DNA from: Agrobacterium tumefaciens
Lineage (GTDB): Bacteria; Pseudomonadota; Alphaproteobacteria; Rhizobiales; Rhizobiaceae
Length of the DNA: 64,000 nt
NCBI GenBank assembly: GCA_017744915.1
Contig: JAGIAH010000012.1
Location: forward strand, 84,794-148,793
Direction: 5' to 3'
The translations under genes were made by a program, and so were the position numbers. This document shows positions 10,282 through 21,237 of the stretch, piece by piece (the stretch's first letter is position 1; every line of letters starts with the position of its first letter). A model generated the notes under the pieces. It did no database searches and was not told the origin of the DNA. It was given only the letters and a program-made list of their open reading frames with translations.

Positions 10282-11436
10282 TTACTCCGCGGGAACGCCG
10301 GAACCGACGCGGAAGAAACTCCGCTCCTGCGCCCGCTTTTCGGGTCTGTGGCGTGTCAGCGCCAGAAGGAAGCCGGCGGTCACGCAGATCGCCATCATCG
10401 ACGAACCACCATAGGAAATCAGCGGCAATGTCATGCCCTTGGCGGGCATCAGCTCCAGATTGACGCCGATATTGATCATCGACTGCATGCCGATCTGGAG
10501 CACAAGGCCTGCCACGGCGAAACGGCAGAAATCGTCTTTTTCCTTGAAGGCGTGCGACAGGCCGCGCAGCACGATGAAGGCGAAGATCGCGACAAGGAAC
10601 ATGCAGAAAACGATGCCGAACTCTTCCGCCGCCACCGAGAAGATGAAGTCGGTATGGCTGTCGGGAATGATGCGCTTGACGATACCCTCGCCCGGTCCGC
10701 GACCGAACCAGTCACCGCGAATGATCGCCTCGCGTGCCGTATCCACCTGGAACGTATCGCCCTCACCCGTCCAGAACCGGTCGATACGGCCCGCAACGTG
10801 CGGCAGCATGAGATAGGCGGTTACAATGCCGCCGACGCCGAGGCCGCCGAGCATGATGATCCAGAACCACGGCACGCCGGCCATGAAGAACATACCGCCC
10901 CAGACAACCGAGGTGAGGATCGTCTGACCGAAGTCCGGCTGGGCGATCAGAAGTGCGGCCACGATGCCGAAGGTGATGATGGCGAAGAGATTGCCCGGAA
11001 TTTCTGGATGGCGCGCCCGCTCCGCAAAGAGCCAAGCGCAGACGATGACGAAGGCCGGCTTCATGAATTCCGAAGGCTGGATCGAGAAACTGCCGATGGA
11101 AATCCAGCGCCGCGCGCCCTTGACCTCGATGCCGAAAAACAGCGCAAAGATCATCATCAACAGTGCGGCAATCAGCATGATGACCGCGACACGCCTGACC
11201 TGACGCGGCGACAGGAAGGAAAGGCCGACCATGATCGCCAGCGACGGCACCATGAACATCGCCTGACGCTCGACGAAGAAGAAGCTGTTGAGACCGATGC
11301 GCTCGGCAACCGCCGGCGACGCCGCGAAAGACAGCATCAGGCCGATGCCCATCAGTGCGATGAACGCCGCCAGAAAGAAACGGTCAATGGTCCAGAACCA
11401 TTCCGCGACCGGACCGCGATCAACTCGGCTTACCAT
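10282..11436 (-). CDS. ftsW: Septal SEDS glycosyltransferase FtsW
   Basis: Polytopic SEDS-family protein (384 residues, about ten membrane segments) that polymerises lipid II at the septum with its partner PBP FtsI. The FtsW/RodA segments GARRWISIGSFSIQPSEF (about 109-126) and the C-terminal PLISYGGSSMM loop are present. The basic N-terminal tail starts at MVSRVDRGP. It sits 5 bases after murD and 6 bases before murG, within the same operon as ftsI. Confidence 0.96.
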   Translation of the reverse strand: MVSRVDRGPVAEWFWTIDRFFLAAFIALMGIGLMLSFAASPAVAERIGLNSFFFVERQAMFMVPSLAIMVGLSFLSPRQVRRVAVIMLIAALLMMIFALFFGIEVKGARRWISIGSFSIQPSEFMKPAFVIVCAWLFAERARHPEIPGNLFAIITFGIVAALLIAQPDFGQTILTSVVWGGMFFMAGVPWFWIIMLGGLGVGGIVTAYLMLPHVAGRIDRFWTGEGDTFQVDTAREAIIRGDWFGRGPGEGIVKRIIPDSHTDFIFSVAAEEFGIVFCMFLVAIFAFIVLRGLSHAFKEKDDFCRFAVAGLVLQIGMQSMINIGVNLELMPAKGMTLPLISYGGSSMMAICVTAGFLLALTRHRPEKRAQERSFFRVGSGVPAE

Positions 11437-11441
11437 GGCCT

Positions 11442-12851
11442 TCAGCCCCCTTTTCCAGAGTCAACCAGCATCGTCATGCCATCGAGCGCCGCAACCTGCG
11501 CGACGAACGAATCACCTCTGATCTCAAAGTTCTTATATTGATCGAAGCTTGCGCAAGCCGGGGATAACATCACGATATTGCCGGCCGTCGCGTCTTTTTC
11601 CGCATCCGCCGCCGCGTGCTGCACGGCCTTGTCCAGTGTTCCGGATATTTCGTAAGGCACAGCCTCGCCGAGCGTCGCGGCAAATTCCGCTGCCGCCTCG
11701 CCGATCAGATAGGCCTTGGCGATGCGCGGAAAAAGCGGCGAAAGGCTTGCAATGCCGCCGGCCTTTGGCAGGCCGCCGGCGATCCAGTAGATGCGGTCGA
11801 AACTCGAAAGTGCGGGCGCTGCCGCATCGGCATTGGTGGCCTTGCTGTCATTGACGAAGGTGACATTGCCACGCCGTCCCACCGGCTGCATGCGATGCTT
11901 GAGGCCGGGGAAGGACTTAAGACCGGCGCGCACTTCATCTTCGGAAACACCGACCGCAAGGCAGGCCGCAATCGCTGCCGCAGCATTCTGTGCATTGTGA
12001 CTACCGCGAAGCGTCTGGATACCGGCCAGATCGACCAGCAGCGAAGACGTGCCGCCATGCGCCCGCAAAATGCGGCTGCCTTCGGCATAAAGACCTTCGG
12101 AAACGACATTGCGCTTGGAGATGCGCTCCACCTTGACGCCGGCGCGTTCGATACGGTCGGCAATCAGCGTCGAATAGCTGTCATCAACGCCCACAATGGC
12201 CGTGCCGCTGCCCGCGACCAGCCGTTCCTTGACGTCGGCATAATGCTGCATCGTGCCGTGACGGTCGAGATGGTCAGGCGTCAGGTTGAGCAGGATGCCG
12301 GCCGTCGGATTGATCGTCGGCGCCAGATCGATCTGGTAGGACGAGCACTCGACCACGTAAAAACGCTGGGCTTTCGGCGGATCGAGGCTCAGCACCGCCG
12401 TGCCGATATTGCCGCCGAGCTGCGTATCACGGCCCGAAGCCTTGAGGATATGGGCGATCAGCGCCGTCGTGGTGGATTTGCCGTTGGTGCCGGTAATCGC
12501 AATGAAAGGGCAATCCGGCGCATGGGCCCGGCGCTCGCGGATGAAAAGCTCGATATCGCCGATCACTTCGACGCCAGCCGCCTTCGCAAGGTCCACCGAC
12601 CAGTGCGGCTTCGGATGCGTCAACGGGACGCCCGGAGCCAGCACGAAGGAGGAAAACGAAGACCAGTCAATCGTGTGAAGGTCCGCAGTCGTAATGCCCT
12701 CAGCCTCAGCCTTGGTGACGCTGTCGGGATTGTCGTCGAAAGCAACGACATCCGCACCGCCGGCAACCAGCGCCCGGGCGGTTACGAGACCGGAACCGCC
12801 GAGCCCGAAGAGAGCGACTTTCTTACCTTTAAACGACGTGACCGGGATCAT
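11442..12851 (-). CDS. murD: UDP-N-acetylmuramoylalanine--D-glutamate ligase MurD
   Basis: Cytoplasmic Mur ligase (469 residues) that adds D-Glu to UDP-MurNAc-L-Ala. An N-terminal Rossmann-type [10 protein letters not shown] (about 12-21) is followed by the ATP loop GTNGKSTTT at 121-129, the central [10 protein letters not shown] signature and a C-terminal [15 protein letters not shown] segment typical of MurD. The gene is 3 bases downstream of mraY and 5 bases upstream of ftsW. Confidence 0.97.
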   Translation of the reverse strand: MIPVTSFKGKKVALFGLGGSGLVTARALVAGGADVVAFDDNPDSVTKAEAEGITTADLHTIDWSSFSSFVLAPGVPLTHPKPHWSVDLAKAAGVEVIGDIELFIRERRAHAPDCPFIAITGTNGKSTTTALIAHILKASGRDTQLGGNIGTAVLSLDPPKAQRFYVVECSSYQIDLAPTINPTAGILLNLTPDHLDRHGTMQHYADVKERLVAGSGTAIVGVDDSYSTLIADRIERAGVKVERISKRNVVSEGLYAEGSRILRAHGGTSSLLVDLAGIQTLRGSHNAQNAAAAIAACLAVGVSEDEVRAGLKSFPGLKHRMQPVGRRGNVTFVNDSKATNADAAAPALSSFDRIYWIAGGLPKAGGIASLSPLFPRIAKAYLIGEAAAEFAATLGEAVPYEISGTLDKAVQHAAADAEKDATAGNIVMLSPACASFDQYKNFEIRGDSFVAQVAALDGMTMLVDSGKGG

Positions 12852-12854
12852 CGC

Positions 12855-13955
12855 TCACCTCAGCTTCAGGGTGGCGAGACCGAGCAGCGCGAGGCCCACG
12901 GAGATGATCCAGAAACGGATAACCACCTGGCTTTCCGTCCAGCCTTTTTTCTCGAAATGGTGATGGATCGGCGCCATCAGGAAGACGCGCCTGCCAGTGC
13001 GCTTGAACCAGAAGACCTGGATGATGACCGACAGCGTTTCCATGACGAAGAGACCGCCGACGATAACCATGACGATCTCGTGCTTGGTGGCGACAGCGAT
13101 GGAGCCGATGAGGCCACCGAGCGCCAGCGAACCCGTATCGCCCATGAAGATAGCGGCGGGCGGCGCGTTGAACCACAGGAAGCCGAGGCCCGCGCCGATG
13201 ACCGCGCCGACGATGACGGCGAGCTCACCCGTGCCGGGCACGAAATTGATCTGCAGGTAATTGGCGAAAACCGCATTACCGGCGAGATAGGCGATCACGC
13301 CGAAAGTGGCGGCGGCGATCATGACCGGCACGATGGCGAGGCCGTCGAGGCCATCCGTCAGGTTCACCGCATTACCCGCGCCAACGATGACGAAAGCACC
13401 GAACAGCACGAAGAAATAGCTCAGATTGAGCACGAATTCCTTGAAGAAAGGAAAGGCGATGGAACTGCCGAGCGTGCCGCCATGCGGTGCGGAGGCAAGC
13501 GCCATCTTCATCATGAAGAACACGGCGATCGCCGCGATCAGGAATTCGATGCCGAGACGGGCCTTGCCGGAAAAGCCCTTGTCGCTCTGCTTCGTCACCT
13601 TCAGATAATCGTCGTAAAAGCCGATGGCGCCGAAACCGAGCGTCACCATCAGAACAGCGACGACATAGACATTCGACAGGTCACCCCAGAGCAGCGAACC
13701 GCCGAGAATACCGGCAAGGATCATCAGCCCGCCCATGGTCGGCGTACCGGCCTTCTTGAAATGGGTCTGCGGCCCATCAGCGCGGATCGGCTGGCCCTTG
13801 CCCTGGCGTACGCGCAGCGAGTTGATGATCGCCGGTCCGAACAGGAAGACGATCAACGCAGAGGTGAACATCGCCGCACCCGCCCGGAATGTGATGTACC
13901 GGAAGAGGTTGAAGATTTGAATTTTATCCGACAGTTCGACGAGCCAGATCAGCAT
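12855..13955 (-). CDS. mraY: Phospho-MurNAc-pentapeptide transferase MraY
   Basis: Integral membrane enzyme (366 residues, about ten membrane segments) that transfers phospho-MurNAc-pentapeptide to undecaprenyl phosphate, giving lipid I. Conserved cytoplasmic motifs are visible: PTMGG near 72, the catalytic [11 protein letters not shown] near 113-123, [13 protein letters not shown] near 193-205 and APIHHHFE near the C-terminus. A 23-base gap separates it from murF. Confidence 0.97.
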   Translation of the reverse strand: MLIWLVELSDKIQIFNLFRYITFRAGAAMFTSALIVFLFGPAIINSLRVRQGKGQPIRADGPQTHFKKAGTPTMGGLMILAGILGGSLLWGDLSNVYVVAVLMVTLGFGAIGFYDDYLKVTKQSDKGFSGKARLGIEFLIAAIAVFFMMKMALASAPHGGTLGSSIAFPFFKEFVLNLSYFFVLFGAFVIVGAGNAVNLTDGLDGLAIVPVMIAAATFGVIAYLAGNAVFANYLQINFVPGTGELAVIVGAVIGAGLGFLWFNAPPAAIFMGDTGSLALGGLIGSIAVATKHEIVMVIVGGLFVMETLSVIIQVFWFKRTGRRVFLMAPIHHHFEKKGWTESQVVIRFWIISVGLALLGLATLKLR

Positions 13956-13978
13956 AATTGCCCTTTCAAAAGGCTATT

Positions 13979-15412
13979 TCAGACTTGGCGTTCCGTCTCG
14001 GGGAATGCCGGATACTTGTCAAGCAGGGCGGCGACAATCTTGCCAAAACCAAGCCCAAGTGACGATTTTACCATCAGCGCGTCTCCCGGTTGCACCCATT
14101 GCAGGGCAAAATCGGTGAGTTCCGCCGTTGTCGGGAACCAGATGACGGTGACGCTGTCCGGCAGCGCATCGCGCAGCGCGGCCATCGCCTCGCCCGCGAG
14201 CCAGACATGTTCGATACCGGCCGCGAGCAGCGGCCCGGCCAGTTCCTCGTGCAACTGCGCGGAAAATTCACCCATCTCCAGCATGTCGCCAAGAACCGCC
14301 ACGCGCCGGCCGTGACCCTGCGTTTCGGTTTCTGCCAGCACGGCAATCGCTGCCCGCATGGAGGCGGGGTTGGCGTTGTAGCTTTCATCGATCAGCAGGA
14401 AGGAGCCGCCAGTGATCGTCAGGTGATGACGCTGGCCACGTCCCTTCACCGCCTCGAGGGTTCCGAGCGCCTCGAAAGCGCGGTCGAGATTGGCGCCGGT
14501 GACAGCCACTGCGCCCAAAACCGCCATGGCGTTATCGGCAATGTGCCGGCCGGGAATATTGATGTGCAGCTCGCTGGTTTCACCGTTCAGGATCGCCCAG
14601 ATCGTCGAACCCGTCGTCGTGCTCTCGAAATCCGCAAGGCGGAAATCCGCCTTGGCGTGCTGCCCGAAGGTGAGGATGTGTTCGATACCCTGCTCCTGTG
14701 CCGCTTCTTCAAGCTGCTCGAACTGGGCATTGTCGCGGTTGAGAATGACGGAACCACCCTCCTCCACGCCTTCGAAAATCTCCGCCTTGGCGGCGGCTAT
14801 CTCTTCGATGTTCTTGAAATTGCCGAGATGCGCCGGCGCAATCGTGGTGATGATCGCCACATGCGGGCGCACCATCTTCACCAGCGGCCGGATTTCGCCG
14901 GAATGGTTCATGCCGATTTCGAACACGCCGAATTCCGTGTCGGCCGGCATGCGCGCAAGCGTCAGCGGCACGCCCCAATGATTGTTGAAGGATGCTACCG
15001 CCGCATGCACCCGGCCCGAAGGGGCCAGAGCCTGCCGCAGCATTTCCTTGGTCGTCGTCTTGCCGACAGAGCCGGTCACCGCAATGATGCGCGCCGAGGT
15101 TCTTTCGCGCGCCGCAAGGGCAAGCTTGCCAAGTGCTGCGAGCACGTCTTCGACCACGATCATCGGCACGGTCAGGCGACCAAGCGCCGGCAGCTTGGCT
15201 TCGGCAACGACCAGAAGGCCGGCGCCGTTGGCAACGGCGAAACTGGTATAGTCATGGCCGTCAACGCGATCACCCTTGATCGCGAAGAAGGCCTCACCCT
15301 GTTTGACCGTCCGGCTGTCGATGGAAATGCCTGTGATACCGGTCGGCAGGTTGCCCACGGGGCGGCCTGCCGTGATGGCGATCATGTCGGCGACTGTCCA
15401 TAACCAGCTCAA
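13979..15412 (-). CDS. murF: UDP-MurNAc-tripeptide--D-Ala-D-Ala ligase MurF
   Basis: Cytoplasmic ligase (477 residues) that completes the UDP-MurNAc-pentapeptide using the dipeptide made by Ddl. The uridine-binding [16 protein letters not shown] segment is at about 29-44, the ATP loop [12 protein letters not shown] at 114-125, and [14 protein letters not shown] is the usual MurF C-terminal motif. It overlaps murE by 4 bases. Confidence 0.96.
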   Translation of the reverse strand: MSWLWTVADMIAITAGRPVGNLPTGITGISIDSRTVKQGEAFFAIKGDRVDGHDYTSFAVANGAGLLVVAEAKLPALGRLTVPMIVVEDVLAALGKLALAARERTSARIIAVTGSVGKTTTKEMLRQALAPSGRVHAAVASFNNHWGVPLTLARMPADTEFGVFEIGMNHSGEIRPLVKMVRPHVAIITTIAPAHLGNFKNIEEIAAAKAEIFEGVEEGGSVILNRDNAQFEQLEEAAQEQGIEHILTFGQHAKADFRLADFESTTTGSTIWAILNGETSELHINIPGRHIADNAMAVLGAVAVTGANLDRAFEALGTLEAVKGRGQRHHLTITGGSFLLIDESYNANPASMRAAIAVLAETETQGHGRRVAVLGDMLEMGEFSAQLHEELAGPLLAAGIEHVWLAGEAMAALRDALPDSVTVIWFPTTAELTDFALQWVQPGDALMVKSSLGLGFGKIVAALLDKYPAFPETERQV

Positions 15413-16878
15413 ATCTTCGATCCTTCCAGCCCTGCCAGTGCAGAGCGCACCTGTTCATGATCGGAAAACGGCAGCGTCACGGAGCCGACGATCTGCCCTT
15501 CTTCGTGCCCCTTGCCCGCGACGATCAGCGTATCGCCATGCGACAGCATCGACACCGCATGACGGATCGCCTCTGCCCTGTCGCCGATTTCCAATGCCCC
15601 GGCTGCTGCCGCCATGACCTCGGAACGGATCGTTGCGGCATCTTCCGAACGCGGATTGTCGTCCGTGACGATGACGACGTCGGAAAGCCGCGTCGCCACC
15701 TCGCCCATGATCGGGCGCTTGCCCTTGTCGCGGTCGCCGCCGCAGCCAAAAACGGTGATGATGCGGCCGGAGGTGAAGGGCCTGACCGAGGTCAGCACGT
15801 TTTCCAGTGCATCCGGCTTGTGGGCGTAATCCACATAGGCAAGCGCGCCGTTCTTCGTCTGGCCGACGAGTTCCAGACGGCCGGCAGCGCCGATCAGCTT
15901 TTCAAGCGCCTTCAGCGCGGTTGCCGCGGCAACACCGGTGGACATGGCCAGACCAGCGGCAACAAGCGCATTCGCAACCTGGAAATCACCCGCCAGCGGG
16001 ATATCGACTTCAAAGATCACGCCGTCATGATGCACTTCGATCATCTGCTTGTGACGGAAATGCTCGACACGCTTCAGCGTCAGATATTGGCCCTTGCGGC
16101 CGACGGTGCGCACATCGAGACCCGCTGCGCGCGCTGCCTGGATTGCCTTGTCCGACCATGGATCGTCGGCGAAGATCACCGCCGGAGCGCCTTTCTCCAT
16201 CAGCGTATCGAAGAGCCGCATCTTCGCGGCCATATAATCCTCGACGGTCGGATGGTAATCCATGTGGTCGCGGCCAAGATTGGTGAAACCGGCGGCGGAA
16301 AGCCTGACACCGTCGAGACGGCGCTGGTCGAGGCCGTGGCTGGACGCCTCCATCGCCGCGTGCGTGACGCCTTCGGCGGCAAGTTCGGCCAGAAGCGCGT
16401 GCAGCGTCACCGGATCAGGTGTCGTCAGCGCGCCATAATCCTCGCGGCCGGGAGCGATGACGCCCGTGGTGCCGATCTGTGCGGCGGCATGGCCGGCAAA
16501 AGCCCAGATCTGCCGCACGAAGGAGGCGACCGACGTTTTGCCTGCGGTGCCGGTGACGGCAACCATGGTTTCCGGCTGTTTTCCATAAAAACGGGAAGCG
16601 GCAAGCGAGAGATAAAGCCGCGGGTCCGGGACGACCAGCACCGGCACATCGGCTTCTACCGCATGTCCGGAAACAACGGCGACCGCACCTTTGGCAACCG
16701 CGTCCTTCACATAGGTCGCGCCGTCCGCCCTGGTGCCCGCAACTGCCACGAAAAGGCTGCCGGGCGCAGCCTTGCGGCTGTCTGCGGTGATCCCCCCGAT
16801 TTCGATCGCCCCGATCTGAGACAGGAGCAATTCTTTCAATTCCGGAAACGCATTTCCGGATATATCTCGCAAATTCAT
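15409..16878 (-). CDS. murE: UDP-MurNAc-tripeptide synthetase MurE (meso-DAP type)
   Basis: Cytoplasmic ligase (489 residues) that adds the third amino acid of the stem peptide. The ATP loop is GTAGKTSVA, and the DNPR motif (TDDNPRSED), diagnostic of meso-diaminopimelate-adding enzymes, is present near residue 405. I chose the ATG at 16878, which gives the family's usual length and N-terminus (MNLRDISG); the frame is open 19 codons further but that part has no family features. It overlaps murF by 4 bases and follows ftsI after 57 bases. Confidence 0.95.
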   Translation of the reverse strand: MNLRDISGNAFPELKELLLSQIGAIEIGGITADSRKAAPGSLFVAVAGTRADGATYVKDAVAKGAVAVVSGHAVEADVPVLVVPDPRLYLSLAASRFYGKQPETMVAVTGTAGKTSVASFVRQIWAFAGHAAAQIGTTGVIAPGREDYGALTTPDPVTLHALLAELAAEGVTHAAMEASSHGLDQRRLDGVRLSAAGFTNLGRDHMDYHPTVEDYMAAKMRLFDTLMEKGAPAVIFADDPWSDKAIQAARAAGLDVRTVGRKGQYLTLKRVEHFRHKQMIEVHHDGVIFEVDIPLAGDFQVANALVAAGLAMSTGVAAATALKALEKLIGAAGRLELVGQTKNGALAYVDYAHKPDALENVLTSVRPFTSGRIITVFGCGGDRDKGKRPIMGEVATRLSDVVIVTDDNPRSEDAATIRSEVMAAAAGALEIGDRAEAIRHAVSMLSHGDTLIVAGKGHEEGQIVGSVTLPFSDHEQVRSALAGLEGSKI

Positions 16879-16935
16879 CGACTGTTTCCGTCTTGTCCCC
16901 CCGGCGCGAATCGCCGGAACATCATAAGCTAACAA

Positions 16936-18678
16936 TCAATAAGACACGAGCAAGGCCGAGCCATCCTTGCCGAACTTCGGCTTCACGCCCAGCACCGCCG
17001 CCGTGCGGGTGATGATATCGTGCACCATCGGTGCTGCGGATGTGCCGGCGAGTGCTGCGCCATTACCCTTGTCGGTCTTCGGTTCGTCGATGAAGGACAG
17101 CACGACATATTGCGGGTCGTCCATCGGGAAGGCCGACAGGAAGGCGTTGAAGTTCTTGTCATGCACGTAACGTCCGTTGACGACCTTGTCGGCCGTGCCG
17201 GTCTTGCCGCCGACGTTGAAACCGTCGACGCGCGCATTACGACCGGAACCGTTGACGCCGTTCCATTCGAACAGGAAACGCATATCCTTGCTGGCGCCGG
17301 GTTTCAGAACCTGCTTCGCCACCTGATCCGCCTGTTCGCGGGTACGCGGCAAGAATGTCGGCTCGATCAGTTTGCCGCCATTGACGAGTGCCGCACCGGC
17401 AACCGCCGTCTGCAGCGGCGTCGTGGAAACGCCGTGACCGAAGGAGATGGTGATGGAGTTGATCTTCTTCCATTCACGCGGCTGCGACGGCAACGCCACT
17501 TCCGGCAGCTCGGTCTGCATACGGGTCAGGAGGCCAAGCCTTGTGAGGAATTCCTTGTGGCCTTCGGTACCAACAGTGTCGGCAATCTTGGCCGTGCCGA
17601 TATTCGATGAATACTGGAAGATTTCCGGCACCGAAAGCATTCGGCCCTTGCCGTGGAAGTCCTTGATGGTGAAGCCGCCGATGCGGATCGGGTAACGCGC
17701 ATCGAACATATCGCCGAGACGCACGCGGCCCGAATCGAGACCCATGGCGATGGTGAAGGACTTGAAGGTGGAGCCCATTTCGAACGTGCCGTTCGACATG
17801 CGGTTGAGCCAGCCTTCCTTGGCGCCTTCGGCCGGGTTGTTCGGATCGTAATCCGGCACCGAGGCCATGGCGAGAACTTCACCGGTATGCACATCCAGAA
17901 CCACGGCACCCGCACCGATCGCCTGGAACTTGGCAATTGCCGCGGTCACGACTTCACGCACGATGGACTGCACACGCAGATCGATGGAAAGTTTCACCGG
18001 CTCCAGCGGCTGGTCGCTGGTCATGCCGAGCGCCGTCAGATCGGCAAGCCCCTGGCTGTCGACGTAACGTTCCATGCCGGCAACGCCGCGATTGTCGATA
18101 TTAACATGACCGACGACATGGGCCGCGGTCGGCCCGCCGGGGTAAAAGCGCCGCTTTTCCGGGCGGAACCCAACGCCGGGAATGCCGAGCGCCAGAATCT
18201 GGCTCTGCTGCTTCGGCGTCAGCTGGCGGCGCAGCCACTGGAAACGCGAATTGGAAGAAAGCTTCTGATAGGTGCTGCGCTGGTCGAGATCAGGCAGGAC
18301 CGTACGCAGCTTTTCGATGGCCTCATCGATATCCACGATGCGATGCGGCTCGGCGAACAGCGAGACGGTGCGGATATCGGTGGCCAGCACCTCGCCGTTA
18401 CGGTCGAGAAGATCGGGGCGCGATGCCATCAGCCGGTCTGCGGGCGCAATGCTCGAAACCGTTTCCTGCTGCGCCATGCCATATTGCACGAGACGGCCGC
18501 CCACGACGGCATAAAAGGCGACAAAACCGAAAATGAGAAGGCCGACGCGGCTTTTCGCCTGGGCGGCGCGTTTCTTGCGGGCGCCCTCAAAAGCCGCATG
18601 ATCCGTATAGACACCGGTGGTGCTGGCGGAAAAGTGAGCCTTGCTCTTCAAAACCATGACGCGGGAGAGAAAAGACAT
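16936..18678 (-). CDS. ftsI: Septal transpeptidase FtsI (PBP3)
   Basis: Class B penicillin-binding protein (580 residues) that crosslinks septal peptidoglycan in complex with FtsW. A cytoplasmic N-terminus and one membrane anchor (about 44-62) precede the dimerisation domain. The transpeptidase motifs are complete: S303-T-F-K306 nucleophile box, S357-S-N359 and K492-T-G494. The start shares one base with the ftsL stop. Confidence 0.96.
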   Translation of the reverse strand: MSFLSRVMVLKSKAHFSASTTGVYTDHAAFEGARKKRAAQAKSRVGLLIFGFVAFYAVVGGRLVQYGMAQQETVSSIAPADRLMASRPDLLDRNGEVLATDIRTVSLFAEPHRIVDIDEAIEKLRTVLPDLDQRSTYQKLSSNSRFQWLRRQLTPKQQSQILALGIPGVGFRPEKRRFYPGGPTAAHVVGHVNIDNRGVAGMERYVDSQGLADLTALGMTSDQPLEPVKLSIDLRVQSIVREVVTAAIAKFQAIGAGAVVLDVHTGEVLAMASVPDYDPNNPAEGAKEGWLNRMSNGTFEMGSTFKSFTIAMGLDSGRVRLGDMFDARYPIRIGGFTIKDFHGKGRMLSVPEIFQYSSNIGTAKIADTVGTEGHKEFLTRLGLLTRMQTELPEVALPSQPREWKKINSITISFGHGVSTTPLQTAVAGAALVNGGKLIEPTFLPRTREQADQVAKQVLKPGASKDMRFLFEWNGVNGSGRNARVDGFNVGGKTGTADKVVNGRYVHDKNFNAFLSAFPMDDPQYVVLSFIDEPKTDKGNGAALAGTSAAPMVHDIITRTAAVLGVKPKFGKDGSALLVSY

Positions 18679-19238
18679 CAGCGGTTCACCGATCCTGTTA
18701 TGGTTTCATCCATCTCGCCGGTTTCATCACCAGCGGTGGCGGAAGCGACCGGGACAGGTGCCGGCGCCGGACGTGAAACGCGTGCGCGGGGCGTGGGAAC
18801 CGGAACACCGTTCACGGCGATCTGGCCCGCAGGCGGCGATTTGGGCTTCGAAGTGCCACCGAGCGTGGCGCCCGGCTTGGAACCGTTGACGGCGGCGGCG
18901 ATGACATCCTCGACGCTCATGCCTTCAGGCTCAGGCGGCTGCGGCAATTGCGAACGCAGCATGGGCATTTCACGCGGCTGCGCCAGTTGCGTCGGCAGCG
19001 TCGGCGAAAGGCCAAGTTCCGTCTGATAGGCATTGACCAGACGGTGCAGACGGTTCGGCTGCGTCAGCAGCGCCCAGTCTGCCCTCAGGAGATCGATCGT
19101 ATCCTTTTCAAGCTTGATCTCGGCCTCGAGCTTGCGGACCTCCTCAAGCTTCAGATCGGCCTTGTGCTTGATCGAATAGGTGACGACCGCCGCGGCGACC
19201 ATCACACCCATCAAGATGACATCGAAAGTGCGCAGCAT
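18678..19238 (-). CDS. ftsL: Cell division protein FtsL
   Basis: Small bitopic divisome protein (186 residues) that works with FtsQ and FtsB to activate FtsWI. A short cytoplasmic start MLRTFDVILMG leads into one membrane helix (about 5-22), then a charged coiled-coil region (about 25-60) with the DWALLTQPNRL segment typical of the rhizobial family. The last 110 residues are Pro/Ala-rich and probably disordered, which makes it longer than enterobacterial FtsL. The ATG at 19238 lies one base after the rsmH stop and begins at the conserved helix; upstream codons in frame belong to rsmH sequence. Confidence 0.88.
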   Translation of the reverse strand: MLRTFDVILMGVMVAAAVVTYSIKHKADLKLEEVRKLEAEIKLEKDTIDLLRADWALLTQPNRLHRLVNAYQTELGLSPTLPTQLAQPREMPMLRSQLPQPPEPEGMSVEDVIAAAVNGSKPGATLGGTSKPKSPPAGQIAVNGVPVPTPRARVSRPAPAPVPVASATAGDETGEMDETITGSVNR

Positions 19239-19239
19239 A

Positions 19240-20265
19240 TCAGCCTCCCATCTTTTCAAGGCTGGCGAGATCGGGAAGTTCGAAGATCGAGAAATCCGCC
19301 GCCCGCGCCGGCGCGGTGGTGCGCAGGCCAGCCCGCAGCTTGGCGGAACGGGCACGCGGATTGAGCTCCGCCTCCTCGTCGCTGGCGGCGATCATCGGTT
19401 TGCCGATAGCATCGAAAATGGCGGGCTTGTCCTCGACCATCGGCAGATGCCGGGAACCGGCGGCCTTGCCGGAGCGGTCGGAGAAGAATTTCTTGACGAT
19501 GCGGTCTTCCAGCGAATGGAAGGTGACGACGACCAGCCGGCCACCAGGCTTCAAGGACCGCTCTGCAGCGAACAACGCCTGCGCCAGCTCGCCAAGCTCG
19601 TCATTGACGAAAACACGAAGCGCCTGAAACACTCGCGTTGCGGGGTGAATTTTGTCTTTGGCTTTACGCGGTGTGACGATCTCGATGAGGCCGGCCAGAT
19701 CGCGGGTGGTGCGGAAGGGCTCTTCCGCCCTTCTCTTCTCGATGGCGCGGGCAATGCGACCCGGCTGCTTTTCTTCACCGAGAAAACCGAAGATGCGAAT
19801 GAGATCGCCAACCTTCGCGCGGTTGACGACATCGGCCGCCGAAACGCCGGAAGCGGACATGCGCATATCAAGCGGACCGTTCTTCTGGAAAGAAAAACCG
19901 CGCTCGGCCTCGTCGATCTGCATGGAGGAAACGCCGATATCGAGAACGACGCCATCGAGCCCGCCCTCGGGCGCGTGTTTTGCGAGATCGGAAAATTGCG
20001 ACTGGATGAGGTTCAGCCGGCCGCCATTGGCGGCAACCATGGCCTGACCACCGGCGATCGCTGTCGGATCGCGGTCAAGCGCGATGACATCGGCACCCTG
20101 ATCGAGAATGGCCTGGGTGTAGCCGCCGGCGCCGAACGTGCCGTCGAGAATGATCTTGCCAGGCGCAGGCTCCAGCGCCGCAATGACTTCGCGAAGCAGG
20201 ACCGGGATGTGACGCTGAGGTCCGCCATCGGCATCAGAAGATCGTCCGCCAGAATTCGCCGCCAT
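19240..20265 (-). CDS. rsmH: 16S rRNA (cytosine-1402-N4)-methyltransferase RsmH (MraW)
   Basis: SAM-dependent methyltransferase (341 residues) that N4-methylates C1402 in the ribosomal P site. [14 protein letters not shown] at about 18-31 and the SAM motif [10 protein letters not shown] at 41-50 are the standard family N-terminus; [11 protein letters not shown] and the C-terminal [13 protein letters not shown] are also present. The ATG at 20265 gives family length and lies 14 bases after mraZ; the frame continues further upstream only as an accidental extension over mraZ. Confidence 0.96.
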   Translation of the reverse strand: MAANSGGRSSDADGGPQRHIPVLLREVIAALEPAPGKIILDGTFGAGGYTQAILDQGADVIALDRDPTAIAGGQAMVAANGGRLNLIQSQFSDLAKHAPEGGLDGVVLDIGVSSMQIDEAERGFSFQKNGPLDMRMSASGVSAADVVNRAKVGDLIRIFGFLGEEKQPGRIARAIEKRRAEEPFRTTRDLAGLIEIVTPRKAKDKIHPATRVFQALRVFVNDELGELAQALFAAERSLKPGGRLVVVTFHSLEDRIVKKFFSDRSGKAAGSRHLPMVEDKPAIFDAIGKPMIAASDEEAELNPRARSAKLRAGLRTTAPARAADFSIFELPDLASLEKMGG

Positions 20266-20279
20266 CCCGTATCCCCGTC

Positions 20280-20720
20280 CTAGGCGGGGCGAGCAGCCGA
20301 AAAACCGCGCCCCGCTCTTGCTTCCGCCTGCGCCGCCAGAAACGCATTCGGTTGCCAAAGCTGAAAATGATCCGCCCGTCCAACGAAGGTGACTTCGGTG
20401 GATATGCCGGTGAATTCCCGCACAAAATCCGTCACCATCAATCGACCTTCCTGGTCGAGCTTCATGAAAACGCCGCCGCCGTGAACCAGCAGCGACATTG
20501 CGTTCGCCTCCGGCGAGAAGGCATCCATGGACGCGATCTGCCGCTCGTAGCGCTCCAAAAGATCCAGACCGCCGACACTGATTGCCGGAAAGGCGAAATC
20601 CTGGAGACAATAAAGCTCCTGAATGCCGCGCCTGACCAGCACCGAACGAAACGGAGACGGAACCGAAACGCGCCCCTTGGCGTCGATCCTGTTCGTCACG
20701 TTCGATAAAAAGCGGTCCAT
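20280..20720 (-). CDS. mraZ: Transcriptional regulator MraZ
   Basis: DNA-binding regulator (146 residues) and first gene of the dcw operon. It has two AbrB-like half domains with the repeated motif DAKGRVSVP (13-21) and DQEGRLMVT (89-97). In E. coli MraZ forms a ring and represses its own operon through TGGG direct repeats; four such boxes lie at 20897-20930 over the likely promoter, so autoregulation is expected here too. Confidence 0.95.
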   Translation of the reverse strand: MDRFLSNVTNRIDAKGRVSVPSPFRSVLVRRGIQELYCLQDFAFPAISVGGLDLLERYERQIASMDAFSPEANAMSLLVHGGGVFMKLDQEGRLMVTDFVREFTGISTEVTFVGRADHFQLWQPNAFLAAQAEARAGRGFSAARPA

Positions 20721-20896
20721 TACTCAACTCGCCAAAACCGCATTCCGCAAAGCGAACCATCCACTTCACAGACGACACCGGTACGCACGACACATCGCCA
20801 AGCGCCAGGGCGACGTGCCCTGCAGCAGCCCCTCGTAGGCTCCTCACTCGTTTCAGCGATTGCGGGTCAAAAACACGACCCAATGTGGTGTGCATT

Positions 20897-20930
20897 TGGG
20901 ATATCATGGGACACTATGGGCGTCAATGGG
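20897..20930 (-). promoter_or_regulatory. mraZ operon promoter with four TGGG MraZ boxes
   Basis: Four TGGG boxes start at 20897, 20907, 20917 and 20927 on the plus strand, spaced exactly 10 bases (TGGGN plus 5), the known MraZ repeat period. On the minus strand a promoter fits the same bases: TTGACG (20926-20921), a 17-base spacer, and TATCCC (20903-20898). The boxes therefore sit over -10, spacer and the edge of -35, as expected for repression. The predicted start near 20891 gives a leader of about 170 bases. Operator and promoter are predicted from sequence only. Confidence 0.6.
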
Positions 20931-20975
20931 AGAAGCCGGCACGATACCGACTTCGCATCGGAAATTCATAAGCCG

Positions 20976-20996
20976 TTAAGTTTAACGAATGGTTTA
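20976..20996 (-). promoter_or_regulatory. CtrA-like element upstream of mraZ
   Basis: TTAA-N7-TTTA at 20982-20996, preceded by another TTAA at 20976, resembles the CtrA consensus TTAA-N7-TTAA. It lies about 50 bases upstream of the predicted mraZ -35 and matches the ddl upstream element in about 17 of 20 bases, in the same orientation relative to the gene. Confidence 0.45.
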
Positions 20997-21207
20997 CTTC
21001 AGGTGCGCGGCTGCGCTTTCACGGCACGGAAAGGCGCGATGAAATCGACGTTTTTCGCGTGAAAACTAGGAAATGATTTGGGACATCCCACTGACGGCAA
21101 AAGGCGCGCTGCCGGACATTCCTTTACAGCAACGATGACCTTGCCCCCTGTCTGGCCCGCTCGGACAATACCAACCACGTTGACGTCGAATACGGCCGTA
21201 TCAGCGC

Positions 21208-21237
21208 TTGACTTTTTAAACTTTCAATTGATTTTAT
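21208..21237 (+). promoter_or_regulatory. Possible promoter of the DUF350-DUF1190 operon
   Basis: TTGACT (21208-21213) is followed after 18 bases by TTTTAT (21232-21237), inside an AT-rich patch unlike the surrounding GC-rich DNA, 31 bases upstream of the first gene. The fit to a sigma-70 promoter is good but untested. Confidence 0.45.

Noticed and set aside
9400-14315. Very long plus-strand open frames opposite murG, ftsW, murD and mraY (over 700 and 890 codons)
   Set aside because: They lie fully antisense to essential genes, have Arg/His/Asp-rich composition typical of GC-rich shadow frames, and match no family I recognise.
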